Assembly (NCBI GenBank): GCA_930367215.1
Contig: OV884059.1
Span: forward strand, 7,340,945 to 7,404,944
Direction of reading: 5' to 3'
Source: Pollenia angustigena
Taxonomy: Eukaryota > Arthropoda > Insecta > Diptera > Polleniidae
DNA: 64,000 bases
Below the pieces are notes generated by a model. It saw only the letters and a program-made list of their open reading frames with translations, ran no database searches and had not been told where the DNA came from. The position numbers and the translations under genes are program-made. Shown in pieces: positions 1-20,638 of this stretch. Each line of letters begins with the position of its first letter. The stretch's first letter is position 1.

Positions 1-1844
1 TAGTAAATGTAGTTTGTCCCAATTTACACTACGGACATTTCCTGCCGGACAGATGAAGTTTGTTGGTGCGGGGGCGAAGCTGGACAGTGGATAACTTCAC
101 GAGAAGACGTTCAAAATTCCATAACTCTTGACTGAATCTGTATTTTTTTTTAAGATTTTTGCTCGATATGTGGGTTGTTAGCCTTTAATTTGCGCGATAA
201 AATGTAAAGTTCGACTGACAGGAACATCTTAATGGTTATAAATTTTACAAGTGCTCGCGACAAAAGCATTTAAAAATGCTTTGAGTGTGTGTTCTATAAA
301 AGACTACACGTAAATTTTACATAAAAATCGGCAATATGCATTGAGCACCACATAAAAAATTTTCTTGAAGTGTTTGTGTTTTTCTTGTTCTATAAAATTA
401 ATTTCATTATTATTTTAGGATATTTTTAATAATAAGTAAGTAAGCAACATGTAAAAAACAAATTGGACATTAAAATAGCATTAATTAATTTTAGGAGAAG
501 ATTCTTCAGTACGTAAAATTTACATGGCGTTAGTATTAACGTATTAAAAAATATCGTCATGATTCTCGGGTTAAAATTCCTGAAAAAAGAACGTAATGTA
601 ACGTAATGCTAAAGCTCAAAAAGTTCAATACCTAGCCCTTAGATTGATCTAGAATGGTTTTATGGCTCTCCTGAAAACCACAGAACTATCAGCTTATGGA
701 CAGTTATAGTAATACATAAATAAATACAACTAAACTTGGGGAAAGTGGCCTTTAAAAATTAAAAACTTTAAATTTATTTGAAAAGTCGATAAAATAAAAA
801 TGAATACCTAATTTCTTTTTTTTAATTTCTTAATAACTCTACTTTCTTTCTCATTTTTAGCTGCCCTGTTGTTCATACCTTAAAACCATGCAAATTCATT
901 GCCCAAGACAATTCAAAACCGTATCCCCAATGCTGCTCACGTCATGAATGTTAAGTTCTTCAACTAAACACTGAATGTTGATGAATGCCGAAAAAAACAT
1001 TCTTGAATTAAATTTTTTTCTTTTCTGCATCTTAAATTTTACTTTATTACATTAATAAGATTTATTTGTTTATACTTTCCTAAACATATTTCAAGTACAT
1101 ACTAGGATTTTTTTTTTTTTTTTTTTTTTTGCAAAAAATTGTACTACATATGTAATTTGTTAAATCGTATACAATTAAAAATTTCATTATTATTATACAT
1201 ACATATTTATGTGTATAAAATTTCCGAACAATCAGCCTAATTACAGTTGCTGTTGTCGTTAACGGCCATGTCGTTTTTTGTAATAGATTAAAGTAACACA
1301 CAATCTGTTCTTTAATCTACAACGACAACCTTAATAAGGCTGAATACATTACTAATTTGTGTTGATAATGAGTGTAAAAGCTAAATAGTTTTATTCTTAA
1401 TAACATTGTATACACACATATATTCATTTTAAATATACATATACTACGAGATTAAATATAAATTTTGAAAAAAAAAATACCTGAGCTAATCTAGACTAGT
1501 GTTATTTCGGTTCATTTATTGGAATTGTAAAAATATTTCAATAAAGCTTTTCCCTTAAAGAAAAATATACTTTACAAGCAGTTTTTAATTATATTTTATA
1601 AAATAGCCCCTTTTGTAGTATTTTTAAGTTTTCACTTAATAAAACGGCGTCATACAGCAGCGACTTGCCTCCGTTATTTTTGAATGTGCGGCTTATTTCT
1701 CTGTTAAACTAACTAATGCAGTTAAAGTTACGATCAACTCATTATTACATAGCATACTTTTAGGCTAAACTAACATTTCTTTTACACTAAAATATGAATT
1801 TTGAAAAACAAGTTTTAGAAAAATTAATAAAATTAACTTCCTTT
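1..1844. other. Intergenic, AT rich
   Basis: No coding region supported. The first ~110 bases are less AT rich but contain no recognisable frame. Poly-T run at ~1109-1130. At 1268-1325 GTCGTTTTTTGTAATAGATTAAAG and a partial inverted partner (CTTTAATCTACAACGACA) recall the core of the CACCC palindromes; the same string is at ~15049. Confidence 0.6.
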
Positions 1845-1970
1845 TCATCTATTTTCGAACGAACACTTCGATCGCTTAATTTACATTTAAAACAAAAAAC
1901 AAATAAAAAAATATTGTTTTTGTTTTACATGTAAGCTAAGCGAATGAAATGTTCGTTCGAAAATAGATGA
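1845..1970. mobile_element. Hairpin MITE
   Basis: The left arm TCATCTATTTTCGAACGAAC and its complement at the right end (to 1970) start arms of ~50 bases with few mismatches. The element is 126 bp with an A/T loop. No coding capacity and no obvious target duplication. Confidence 0.7.
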
Positions 1971-2309
1971 ACAGGCAAGGCAGTAAACTAAAAATTTAAA
2001 TAAAAAACTAGATCATATTCAGTTTTTAATAAAAAAAAATATACAACTATTTTCCAAAATTGTTCGAAATAAAAAAATTTAATTTTAAAGAACATTTTTG
2101 AGCAAAAATCTTTTTGAATTTAACTAAAACATTCTGAATACCTCGAATTTAAAAAAAAATATTTTAATGCGATTAATATTCAAAAAAAAAACTCAAAATT
2201 TTTAAAAAATAAAAAAACAAATAGGTAACTGTTGCAAAATTAATTTTTTTTTTAATAATTATATTTAGGCAATTATAAATACAATACACAATTACAAAAA
2301 ATTATATAA

Positions 2310-2460
2310 GTTAATGTCCGCAATTTCTACAAAAAGAAAGCTGGTCGTTTTCGAACCTAACAGTTATCTTTACCTATTTTAACGCATATTTGACGAACGT
2401 GTTTTTACCTTTAGTTTTGTTAACTCAGCTAGATTTCTTTTCGTAGAAATTAAGGGTTTA
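2310..2460. repeat. Decayed inverted-repeat fragment related to 19885-20286
   Basis: AATTTCTACAAAAAGAAA near 2321 has a partial inverted partner (GATTTCTTTTCGTAGAAATT, 2430-2452). The stretch 2353-2413 resembles the right end of the element at 19968-20286 (ATCTTTA.CTATTTTAA ... ACGTGTTTTTA). The same CTACAAAAAGAAA string also lies near 19892. Confidence 0.45.
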
Positions 2461-2821
2461 AGACTGTTTTTATAAAAAATCTTTGTTTTTTTTTTTTTTT
2501 TTTTTTTTTTTTGTATAAATTTGTGGATAAGAAAAACAGTACAAATACAGTTATAATGTTTTAATGAAAACGAAGAAATATTTTAAATGATTCAGAAATC
2601 TTGGAGTTTCATAAACTCAGTTTTATATTAATCATCATTCGTTAAATTTGTTTTATCTTCAAATTCACTCGTTTTTCTTTTTTTTAAACATTTTTTATAA
2701 TTAAAAATATAGTTATAGACTAAGATTTAGGAAATAAAACCCACTCAAGAAACTAATCTTGAAAAGAATCAATAGTTTTTGTTAAAGAAATGGCCAAAGA
2801 TGACTCGAGCGAAAGGAAATC

Positions 2822-3709
2822 TCATTGACGCGCCGAACGTTCAGTTTCCATGAGGCACTCACGTACCAGTATTCGAGCATGTACAATACCACGCTTCAGA
2901 CGTTCCGTAGAGTTACGTGAACCGGTATAAGTGGGTCTGATATCACGACCCATTTCTTCGATTATTCCCAAAAGTTGAGCATATTTAGTGAGGCCATTGC
3001 TTTGACCAGTATTTTGCCCAGAGCTGACCAAATTAGAGGTAGAATTAAGGGAAGCTGTGATGTTAGATAATTGATTGCTGGTTAAAATCAAGGGTGAAGT
3101 TGATTGTGGATATTTAAGAAAAGAGGTAGAAGGACCACCTCTACCACTACCAACACCACCACCATTTGAGGTAATGCTGACATTATTGTTATTTGTGTTT
3201 GTATTTGGTATAGGTGTCATGGACAATGAAGATGCTAACGTTGACGACAAGACTGAAGCTCGTGGATTTGCAGGCGTCAAAGTAATAGAGGGTGAGGCAG
3301 TTGTGTTGGCTTGCTGCTGTAGTAAAGCTAATTGAGCTTGCAACTGTTGGGTGTATTGTAAGGCTGCAGCTGCCACAGCAGCATTTGAGGTATTACCACT
3401 TGCCACAACAGCCGCTACCTGACTTAGTTTTTGATGATAATCTCTTTCTCTCTTTGAATGCCCATACAATTCGCTCCTACTTGATGAATGACCACCTCTA
3501 ATATCATCCCTATCACTTGAGGACAATGTGTGGGAATGGCGCTCTCGCGGCGTATGGTGTATGGCGGATATTTGTATTTGTGGCTGTTGTTCCCGTTGTT
3601 CACGTTGCTGTTGGTAATTGTAGAAATTTTGTACCTGAGACCGTGGTATTGGGGTCACAGTGACGTCACTCAATTTCGATTCTACAGCTTGTATGTCCAT
3701 TATATCCAT
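2822..3709 (-). CDS. CDK2-associated protein 1 (DOC-1) family protein, single exon
   Basis: A 295-residue uninterrupted frame opens with ATG at 3709 and ends at TGA 2824-2822. The last ~55 residues (about 240-295) carry the conserved DOC-1 block: [12 protein letters not shown], then [17 protein letters not shown], then [19 protein letters not shown]. This block aligns by eye to vertebrate CDK2AP1/CDK2AP2. The family binds CDK2 and is a small subunit of the NuRD/Mi-2 chromatin-remodelling complex, so the site of action is the nucleus. The first ~235 residues are low complexity, rich in Gln, Ser, Thr, Asn and Ala, with a poly-Ala/Gln stretch near 105-135. That makes the protein much longer than the ~115-residue vertebrate form; long N-terminal extensions are common in fly orthologues. 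A second Met at codon 4 is an alternative start. The nearest neighbour downstream is an AT-rich region with a poly-T run (poly-A on this strand) at 2488-2511. Family assignment is strong; role in this fly is inferred. Confidence 0.9.
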   Translation of the reverse strand: MDIMDIQAVESKLSDVTVTPIPRSQVQNFYNYQQQREQREQQPQIQISAIHHTPRERHSHTLSSSDRDDIRGGHSSSRSELYGHSKRERDYHQKLSQVAAVVASGNTSNAAVAAAALQYTQQLQAQLALLQQQANTTASPSITLTPANPRASVLSSTLASSLSMTPIPNTNTNNNNVSITSNGGGVGSGRGGPSTSFLKYPQSTSPLILTSNQLSNITASLNSTSNLVSSGQNTGQSNGLTKYAQLLGIIEEMGRDIRPTYTGSRNSTERLKRGIVHARILVRECLMETERSARQ

Positions 3710-4277
3710 GTTTAAAATTTTAAAGATGATTTGTACAATTTTTATGGTTGTTTATATGTTATCAAGTTTTTTATAAAAACTTGTTTTTTTAAAAAATTTT
3801 GTTTTAAATTACTTAGTTTTGGTTAATTTTTTTTTAAGTTCTGGAAGTTTTTTTTTGGTAGAATGCAATTTATTTTGATAAAGAAAAGTAAAATTTGCTG
3901 TAAATGTCAAATGTATTATAGGAAAAAAGGAAAACACTTTGAAAGTGTTGTTGTTTATGCGAATATCGGGTAGTTGTTTTGTTTAGATATGAAAAAAGTA
4001 GTAGAGCTCCATGCCGTGTTGTAAATCAAGGTAGTTTAATAAATGAAAATACACTTAGCAAAAAAAACTAGAGATGTTTTATTACATACGTGTGCACACA
4101 CATTGCAGAGAATTTAAAAATATTTATAACAAAATACATATGTAGGAAACATCCCAGCGGCAAAACTCAGAAGAAGAAGTTTTGCTGTTTAATTCCTTTC
4201 AATTTGCAACACACTCACTTTTTTAGTAATACACTCACACTTTCTAAATTGACCACGAGATTGCTCTCAATTTAACC
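3710..4277. other. Upstream of the CDK2AP1-like gene
   Basis: Presumed promoter and 5' UTR of the minus-strand gene at 2822. A/T rich; no clear TATA or initiator can be singled out. Confidence 0.4.
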
Positions 4278-5129
4278 CAAGGTATATTTACACAAGGTAA
4301 ACTCGTTGGCCCATATGTTTGTCAGCTGTTTACCCCATTTGGAACCCTAGTGTCAAAAGTTATTTATGTTGGTTCCGTTGGTTCCTTGTGTTTGCTTACA
4401 TACTTATGGTTAGTGCGCGCCATTTTTAATTAAAAAAGTGTAAAATTGTGAAAAACATTTTATTTTTGTGAAATTTTTATTCTTGTGATTACTAAGCAAA
4501 CAAAATACATTTAAATGCATTATTTTTTGCAATAATACTTTATTTTTATGCTTGAGAATGCACAATATATTAAAAATTGTTTCAGCTTATTATTCTGAAG
4601 GCACGTGTTGTTTTTTTTTTCAATTTGTGTTTTTATTTTAAAGGCACATTGTTGCGTTTTTTTTTTTTGACACCACCCTGCAAATAATAGGACCAGTCCA
4701 AACACGCGTGTAAAGAGTAGTCCACAAGGGACCAGGACTAGTCCAAAACTAACCCAAACGTATGGAAAAAACCTGGTCTATTTAACATTACGATGTCCTA
4801 GGAGAGGACCATATAACCCACCTTTGGACCACTAAGGAGTAGTTTTAAAACTACTCCATGGTATACTCAAGAGGATTAGTTTTGAAGTCGTTTAAAAACG
4901 AAAGCATGTCGTTAAAAAACGAAGACATGTCGTCTCACTACAAACACTTTTTAACAATGACATGGTCCATGCTTGCATTACATCGGACCAGTCCATTTTA
5001 TCAAAATGGATCAGGTGGTCCAATTTTATTTGTAGGGCATGGTTCCAAATACAAAAACAATTTGGCGTGTTGTTTTTGTCTTTTTGTACTTGTTGTAGCA
5101 ACGAGTTTACCTTGTGTAAATATACCTTG
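4278..5129. mobile_element. CAAGG-family DNA transposon, 8-bp target duplication
   Basis: The element is 852 bp. The terminal inverted repeat of ~31 bases begins CAAGGTATATTTACACAAGG and is exactly mirrored at 5099-5129. The flanks are ATTTAACC on both sides (4270-4277 and 5130-5137), a perfect 8-bp target duplication. The interior carries many short GGACCA/TGGTCC and GGACCAGTCC motifs (about 4690-5025). No transposase frame is visible. 8-bp duplications occur in the hAT and P superfamilies. Confidence 0.88.
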
Positions 5130-5219
5130 ATTTAACCCTTCCATTTGTTTGGCAATTTTTCGTTTAATTTAACAGCTGTTTACAAGTTTAAAGAGAAATT
5201 TCGTTTGTTTTTACATACA

Positions 5220-5536
5220 GTCTACAACTGTCATGAAATGCTTAACATTAACACTAAAATAATGTTAGTGTTACAGTGCTGATACACCTGCCAATTTTTT
5301 GTCATACCAAACGTCAAACTTCATATTAAAAAAACGCTGACAAAAATTTTCGAGTTTTTTTTTATATAGACTTTGACGTTTGGTATGACAAAAAATTGGC
5401 AGGTGTATCAGCACTGTTAGGTATAGACTCATCATGTTAGAGGTTTTCTCATGTTATAACACGGTTGTTAATGCAAATGTTTTAACAACGCTTTTATAAC
5501 ATCATGTTATAACAGCAAACGATGTCAGTTGTAGAC
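5220..5536. mobile_element. Outer TIR element holding another MITE
   Basis: Ends are GTCTACAACTGTCAT at 5220 and its near complement ATGTCAGTTGTAGAC ending 5536. The string ATGTTATAAC recurs inside. The hairpin element at 5274-5416 has inserted into it. Confidence 0.55.
5274..5416. mobile_element. Hairpin MITE, CAGTGCTGATACACC ends, TTA duplication
   Basis: The element is 143 bp with near-perfect 45-base inverted arms (CAGTGCTGATACACCTGCC and complement). The flanks are TTA on both sides (5271-5273, 5417-5419). A 3-bp TTA/TAA duplication is typical of the PIF/Harbinger superfamily. Confidence 0.8.
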
Positions 5537-7823
5537 GGGGAGTTATAAATTGATTTCTTGATGATATCTTCAAATTATATTGCTTAGAAATTGCGTGCAG
5601 CCTACGTCACAGCTTTCAAAATAGGACGGTGACACAAGCCACAGGGCACACGTTACAATCAATTTATTGAAGAGTACGTTTCGTGAGCCAGTCAATTGGC
5701 CGTCTCGTTCGTGCTTTTGAACGTCTGTAGGCTTTTTTCTTTGAGGTCTATTACATTAGTGGTAGTAACATAAAATATATATTTAACGGTACATATAACA
5801 CTTCTATGTACGAAAAACACTTACTTACGAAGAAGGGCAAAATAAAAAACAGCTGATTGATAAATAACAGTAATATTACAAAATTAAAGCAAGAAATGAA
5901 AACAACAAATCTAAAATCTAAAGAAAAACACAATTTAGGGTAAACCCACCCTAAAAGGGAGTTTTTAATAGTTTTATTACAAGCAAACCAGTTTTTAAAA
6001 ACAATTTTTGGTTGTCGAGGTAACTATCATTAATGTGACGACGATGTTTTGTTATAATGTAATAAAAAGAGGAAGAAAGTTAAAAAGAAAAAACAACGAT
6101 ATTGTAGAAAAACGAACACAAAAAAATACCAGAAAGTTGTGCATGTTAGATAAAATTAAATAAAAGCTGTTTCAGTTTTTAAGTAGGGGCCGCTCTAATG
6201 GCAGCGGTATAAAAATCAACAGCAGCATTAAATAGTGTAACACAAGCATAAAAATAAATAAAAAAAATATCTATTATAATGCCGATACACTGGAAAATAC
6301 TACTGTACTACCATATAAATTGATTTTGATTACCATTTTAGGAAGTACAATACATAATAGTAAATAAAAAAAATTGTAAAGAATTAAATAAAACAGCTAA
6401 GTGTGAAAAATGATTAATATTAAATCAGTGAGAGTGTAACTAAAAAGTAGGTTTGTTTTAAATGCATTAAAAAATAAGAAATATGTAGTGTACATAATTT
6501 TAAAAAAGTTTTTGTGAATTTTGGTAAAAGTGATTTTTGTTTAATTTGCAAAACTTTGTGGTACTTCTTTACTTTATTCTTCAGGGCTTGCATAAGTATT
6601 AATTGCAATTTTTGTGGTGATAAATGTGTATGTATGTACATACATACATGCATACCATTTGTTATTTTTCCTCATTATAATTTGGATTTCTTTGTTTTCA
6701 ATCATCTACCACGTCTTCGTTGCACGTTTCATATGTAATTAATGTAAATTGTATCAATTTAATGTGTAATATTGACTAAAAACTCGCAGTACGTTTTTTA
6801 ATACTGTTGTTACGGATATGAAATACCTAATGAGAAGGTCCTTTGGTTTTAACACCTAACTTCTTTCTTTATCCTCCTTGCCAATGAATTCACTAGGTTT
6901 GTAAACAATTTAGATACCTATTTGTGTTATATGTTGCAATAAAAATTAATTTTTATAATCAATATTTTTATCCACTAGGCCTACTGTCACCTCTAGGATT
7001 TCACTATTTTTGTTTTTTGGTATTTTAGTTAAATAATAGGTACAATAGTATACCTACAATTTATTCATTAGTTAGTTCAAAAATATCTATATTAAAAACT
7101 TACTTTGCCGTGAGCCCCCGTTATTGTGTTCAACATCCATTACATTGTCTTAACAATTTTGCTTTTTTCAAGGGATTTGTTTTTTTGGCTTAATCAAAAA
7201 CTTGGCTTTTAACATCTGTTAGTTGTTTAAGAAAATTGTAGCAAGTCATATTTTTTTATTACGTATGTATGTACATACATATATGTATGTAGGAATACCA
7301 GATTAAACAAAAACACTTTGCAAGTAGCTTCAAAATTATGCTAAAAAAAACAATTACTGAAGAAAAACTCGCAACTATTTTTTGTACTTAGGTATATTCG
7401 TTTTTTAGTTAAAATTGTCTTTTTTGTGTTTGCAAGTATCTAAATTAAGAGTATTTGTCTCTACAAAACCAACAATAACAATTTATGTAAATTTTATCTC
7501 AGCTTCTTTCACTGCAATTCAATTATTGCGGCATTTCTCTTGCAGTTTAGTGCATTTCCCTTTGCATTTTTTTATTACCCACCAAAAAAACTATTGTGTT
7601 TTCGAAAAAAATAGCATCACACTAAAAGTGTGAGTGAAAAATCAACAACAAAAGAGAGTGCAAATTTAAACAGGGCTGTTAATATTTGCGGCAAATTTAG
7701 AAATCAAATTTTTTTATTCTAGCAGGGTTGCTTATAAAGAAAAATAAACAATAAACCCAGTGACCATTTCCAATATAAATTATTCTTGTAAGAGGATATT
7801 TTTGTCTTTTCAATACATATGCA
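5537..7823. other. Intergenic, no gene seen
   Basis: A/T-rich sequence with short ACATAC/GTATGT runs (6625-6650, 7263-7290). Frames up to ~75 codons lack any family feature. Confidence 0.5.
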
Positions 7824-8359
7824 CAAGGGCCGGAAATTACGAACGGAAAACACAAAATTAAATTTTATTTAAATAAAAAATTTTTGTGTGTGAAAAAAGA
7901 ATATTGTTTTTCTGTGTTTAAAATTTAAACGAAAAAAGAAAAAAAATTCTTTGAAAACAAAATTTATAGTTTCAAAAAAAAAGCAAAAACTTTTTTTGTA
8001 AAAAAAAAACAAATAAAAATTTTTGTTTTGTTGAAAAATATTTCTTAAAACTTTTTTTAGAATTTTTTTTTTTTTTTATGTATGTATTTTTAAAAAATGT
8101 AATATGTATTCTCATAAATTTTATTTAAATTTGTTTTGAAGAATGAAATTTTTAGACATTGTTAAAATATAACTATTTTGTTTTTTTATGTTTTTAAGAA
8201 AACGTTTTATTTTAAAAACTTTATTTTATTTATTTTTTTCTACGGCTTTTTTCAAAACTATTTTAGAAATTTTTTATTTTCTATAAAATGTAGAATCTTT
8301 TAAACTTGCACAATAAATATTTTTTAGAAACAAAATAAAAAAACATTTTCCGGTCCTTG
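7824..8359. mobile_element. Possible CAAGG-type transposon
   Basis: Ends are CAAGGGCCGGAAA at 7824 and TTTTCCGGTCCTTG ending 8359. The flanks are CATATGCA and CATAAGCA, seven of eight bases equal, fitting an old 8-bp duplication. The interior is extremely A/T rich and has no frame. Similarity to the other CAAGG elements is limited to the first bases. Confidence 0.6.
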
Positions 8360-10943
8360 CATAAGCATTAGCCCGTTTCTGTATTTCTTACATCGTTAAA
8401 TTTTTCGCATGAAACAAGTGAATTGCAACAAAAAAATATGTAAAATAAAACAAACAATGGGTTTTCTAACATAAGTGTTTCTGTGTCCTTACTTTGCGAC
8501 AATTATTTGTCATCTCAATATTTTTCCAACAATTATTGGAAAGATATGAGAAAAAGTGTTTTTTTAACAATATTTTCGAAACGTTTTTTTACAAAATGGC
8601 GATTTTTCTCATGTATATGCAGAGTTCGAAATGAATTCACTATCATATATTTGATATAATCTGAAATATCGTTTAAATTACTATAGAAACAAGTTAGTGC
8701 TATATTTAGTTGTGGCAAATCTTTGGTACCCGCGACCGTCATTTAGAATAATTCAAGAGTGAGCTATATATGGAATCTATGAATTATTAGCCAATCTTCA
8801 TTAATACTGGCATCAGTTTAATAATATTTTGCGGCTTAGAGCTGTGTGAAATTATTGGCCGACCGTCAAGTTTTATGCTTTTATTTCCAGTTATATAAAG
8901 GTTTATGTGAACTAATTTGAATAATATATCATGATTCGTTACAGTTTTAGCCGTACTGAAATGATTTTCAGGAGGTGAAGGGGATTTATATGAACCTATC
9001 GCCCCATCTATAAGCATTTTTTATTTGTAAATAAAAGTGACAGGTGTTGCCGTATAACCTTCTTATTGTAACTTAAGTCATGAAAACGATTTGCAAATAA
9101 AATATGTGACTGTGCCACGTTTAATATATTTAGCAGAATTATAATTTTATAACAAATTCGTGAAGAAATCTTATATTCACCCTTCTTGTGCGTTTCGATT
9201 AGGATTGAAGTTTTGGCACTTTTGGTACTCTGCGTTCCATTTCGTTTTTTTCTTTCGATTGTATGTATTCTACATTACGATCGACGCTACGTTTTATCAA
9301 GATTTTCATTTACTGATAGAAAGTAATTCGAGTTTTTATTAATTTCGTTTAAAAATGTTAGTAAAACGCAAGACAATAAATATTTTTTATTATTATTTTT
9401 TTTTAATTTGAGACAATTGAACAGTACGAAAAGCTGGCAATAGATTTTTTCCCCATAAATATTTAATTTTTGCTTATTTTATTAAAACAATTTATTTATC
9501 ACTGTTTTCTGTACTAAATTTAACTTTTTTTATTCAAATGTTAACAAAATTGTTTATTTTTTTGTTCTGATTTCATACGTTTTATAGCAAAACTTTTGAT
9601 TTATTTTTTTCCGTTATTTTTCTTTTAAATTGTTCGAAAGTTAGCGTATTTTTAGGAGGCATCGTGTCTAAATCCTTTTTTGCCGGGTTTTACAAAAAAT
9701 CAGATTAACATTAGCTACTTTATGTTTGCTTGGCAACTTTAGCCGTTATTGACCTTTAAATCTTTTTACATATGTTGTTTTTAAATAGTACTTAAAATTT
9801 ACAATTTCTGAATTTTGTATGCGTTTTATAACTGTTCTATTTGTTTGCTGGGTTATAGAACACAATTCATTAGTTAAAGTTTTTATTTAATCGAAGTAAG
9901 CATATCAATAAAATTCATTTAATTTAAATTTCTTATAAAAATATTTGGTTTTAAAATTTATTCATTTTTAATTTTTTTATAAATAAAATTATTATATTGT
10001 TAAAAAAATAACTACCTGCTACTTAATTTTGCAACATTGCTAAATTTTCTTTTCAATGCAACAACTCTGGGTGACATCATATATTACAACAACAATAATA
10101 AATAACACAAAACAGAGCATTGGAGAAAAAGAGCAACAATTCGCCGCCATTTTTACTTTGCATTTTGTCGGTTGAATTTTCGAATTAAGAGCGAATTTAA
10201 CACACTACTACAGCAACAGCAGCTCTGCAGCTGTTTTGTTTTTTATTTTTTTTAAGTTTTATTAAACAAGAAGCTTGTGAGTAATCATCTTAATAACGGA
10301 TTGTAAAAAAAGGTTTTTTAACTTAAAATTATTTAAATAAATTCAATATAGTGTTGTGTTTTAATAATTAACAGCATTGATTGGTGAAAAACCCCCACTC
10401 ATATTTACAAAAAACAGTTTTTTTTAATGTAATGCTAAAGAAGAAAAAAAGAAACTGTCAAATATAGAAAAGTTTGCGACAAGAAGGAAGTGTTTTTTTG
10501 TTGTTTTAAGTTGCAGAAAAATAAATTTCAAGAAATTTTATTAGGAAAAAGAATTTTAAAAGAAGTTTTAGTCAACTAAAAAAATTATTTATTATAAGCA
10601 AATTTTAATTAACTTTATTAAATTAATCGAATTTCTTAAATTTTTTGGGTTGATTACTAACACAATTGTAGCAGCAACAACACAACGAAAGCGGTGAGTT
10701 TTTTTTTAGGTGAGTGACAGTTTTTTTTCTTAAAAAAAAAATATTAAAGAATTGTATAAAAATTATTTTAATGTTATTGTTACAGTGTATGTGTAAAAGT
10801 GCTGCTGCTACATATACTGATTGCTACTGCTGTAAAAGTGTGAAAAGCTGGTTGCCATTCAAGTTAACCTACGCCAAAAATTAACAAACAAAAAAAAAAA
10901 AAAAAAAAACAAGTAAAAAATTCAAATAAAAACAACTCCCACT
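8360..10943. other. Upstream and 5' UTR region of Klp10A
   Basis: No protein gene supported in 8360-10000. From ~10090 the sequence gains CAACAA/GCAGCA strings common in fly 5' UTRs. A possible 5' UTR intron has donor GTGAGT at ~10694 and acceptor TTACAG near 10785. Poly-A at 10889-10908 precedes the start codon. Confidence 0.45.
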
Positions 10944-18789
<7,846 letters not shown>

Positions 18790-19967
18790 AAGCTTAATTA
18801 AATACAAATATAAACAAAAAAATACTCTGATCCGAAGAAAATAATCACTGAGAAGTAATAAAAAGTATGAAAGAAAACATTTTTTTAAGTATTAATTTGC
18901 TTAATTTTATTTTTAAAGAAAAACTAAAAAATTGTTAAACAAATTAAAGCAGTGCCGTTTTAAAATGCACTTAAAACTACATTTAAAACATAAAATAAAA
19001 AAGCAAAAAAACACAATTTTAAATTAAAACTTAACACTAACAGCAACAAAAAGAACACGATATTCACGTTTAAAACAAAGAGAAAGAATATTTACTCACT
19101 TTAACTTTAAAAAATGAAATCAAACAAACAGAAAAAAGTCAGCAAAAAATTTAGAAAATGAACGGGAATAACAAAATCTGAAGTGCTTTTATTTTTGTTA
19201 AAAAATTTTCCTGTTTTATTAGTTTTTTTTTATTATTTATATATATAAAATTTTTTATTTTTTTTACATTTTCCTTTTCTGTTTTGCTTGTCTTTTAGTC
19301 CAAGCCTTAAAATGTAATTATTTTTGCTTTTGTAAATGTAATCAATTACAAATTCAACTACATTACATATTAATGGCTTTTCTAAAAAATTGTGTTTTAC
19401 TTATATTTTTGTCATTCTATTTAAATAAATATTTACTACTATAAACTATTTTTAATACTTATTCTTAAATGATATTAATAATTTTATTCTTTTCTTATTT
19501 TTACATTAAAAAAAAAAAAAACAAAAATTATAAATTTTTTTTTAAAAAATTTGAAAAAAAAAACTGTAAAACGGTCGTCAAGTATTATCCAAAAGAAAAA
19601 ATTACAACACTAAAAAAAATAAAACCGCTTTCGTTAAAAACAAATAAAAACAAAATTTAAACAAAAAAATTTATAAAACAGAATTAGTTAAAGAGAGGGA
19701 GACAGCTTGAAAAATTCCTTAACGAAGAAGCAACAACTAATCAGCCACCTCAACAGAGCCATCAGGTGAATTCATATATCAGGTGCCAGCAACAATCGAA
19801 CAATAAAAACAATTTGGGTTTGTTGTTGTAAGTTAGAACTCGAGAGATCAGCTGACTTTAAGCTCTAATTTGTCTTGTTATGCACGTAATTTCTACAAAA
19901 AGAAATCTAGCTGTGTATAGAAATTTATGATGTAAAACCTGGCATATTATAAAAAATAACTGAAGGT
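18790..19967. other. Klp10A 3' region and intergenic
   Basis: AATAAA near 18857 may end the Klp10A message. Very A/T rich after that; poly-A stretch at 19510-19565. No gene. Confidence 0.5.
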
Positions 19968-20286
19968 AAAAACACGTAGGCCAAATAAACCTTAAAACAG
20001 ATAAAGATAATTGAGGCCGTGGTGTAAGCCTCAATTTTTCATACCCTGGCTTATCTGCGCCAAATTGATTAAAACTGCGAAAATAAAATATGAAACTAGT
20101 TTTTCTCTTGTTTTACCAATCACTTACAGAAAGCGTTGCAAAAGTTTGTGTTGCATTTATTTATTTTTGTTCTACTTATAATACAAAAGTAGCCATAAGC
20201 CACACAAATATCAAATAAATGCAATGTGAGCTGACGGCCTCAATTGTCTTTATCTATTTTAAGGTTTATTTGGCCTACGTGTTTTT
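19968..20286. mobile_element. TIR element with ~48-bp arms
   Basis: The left arm begins AAAAACACGTAGGCCAAATA and the complement ends at 20286. The arms extend to AATTGAGGCC / GGCCTCAATT. The 319-bp element has no frame. A decayed relative of its end lies at 2353-2413. Confidence 0.75.
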
Positions 20287-20578
20287 AATTTTAAAAACTG
20301 TTTTTGGACAAAAAATAGATATTTTCAGAGCGAATTCAATCAAGTCTACCTGTTATGAATTTGCATTGGTAGCTCAGCTTTATTTTTAACACCACATGTA
20401 AAATGAATTTGCCTTAGGCGCCAGTTTACTATATAAAAAATTCCATTAAAGACATTCACCTTGTATTACAACCTACTCATTTCCTTTATAGCCTGTATAG
20501 AAATTATGATTATTTCATCATTCTTTTTAAAGTATGCATAATTTTTTTTTATCTTATTTTTTTATAGAAAATTTACTA

Positions 20579-20602
20579 AAAGAGAGAGAGAGAGAGAGAA
20601 AG
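20579..20602. repeat. (AG)n microsatellite
   Basis: A run of about ten AG units. Confidence 0.85.
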
Positions 20603-20638
20603 AAAATCTAACTCAGCTGTCCAAAAACCTCTAACTAT

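Noticed and set aside
4858..5130. 90-codon frame
   Set aside because: It lies wholly inside the 852-bp CAAGG transposon and includes its terminal repeat; no transposase-like pattern.
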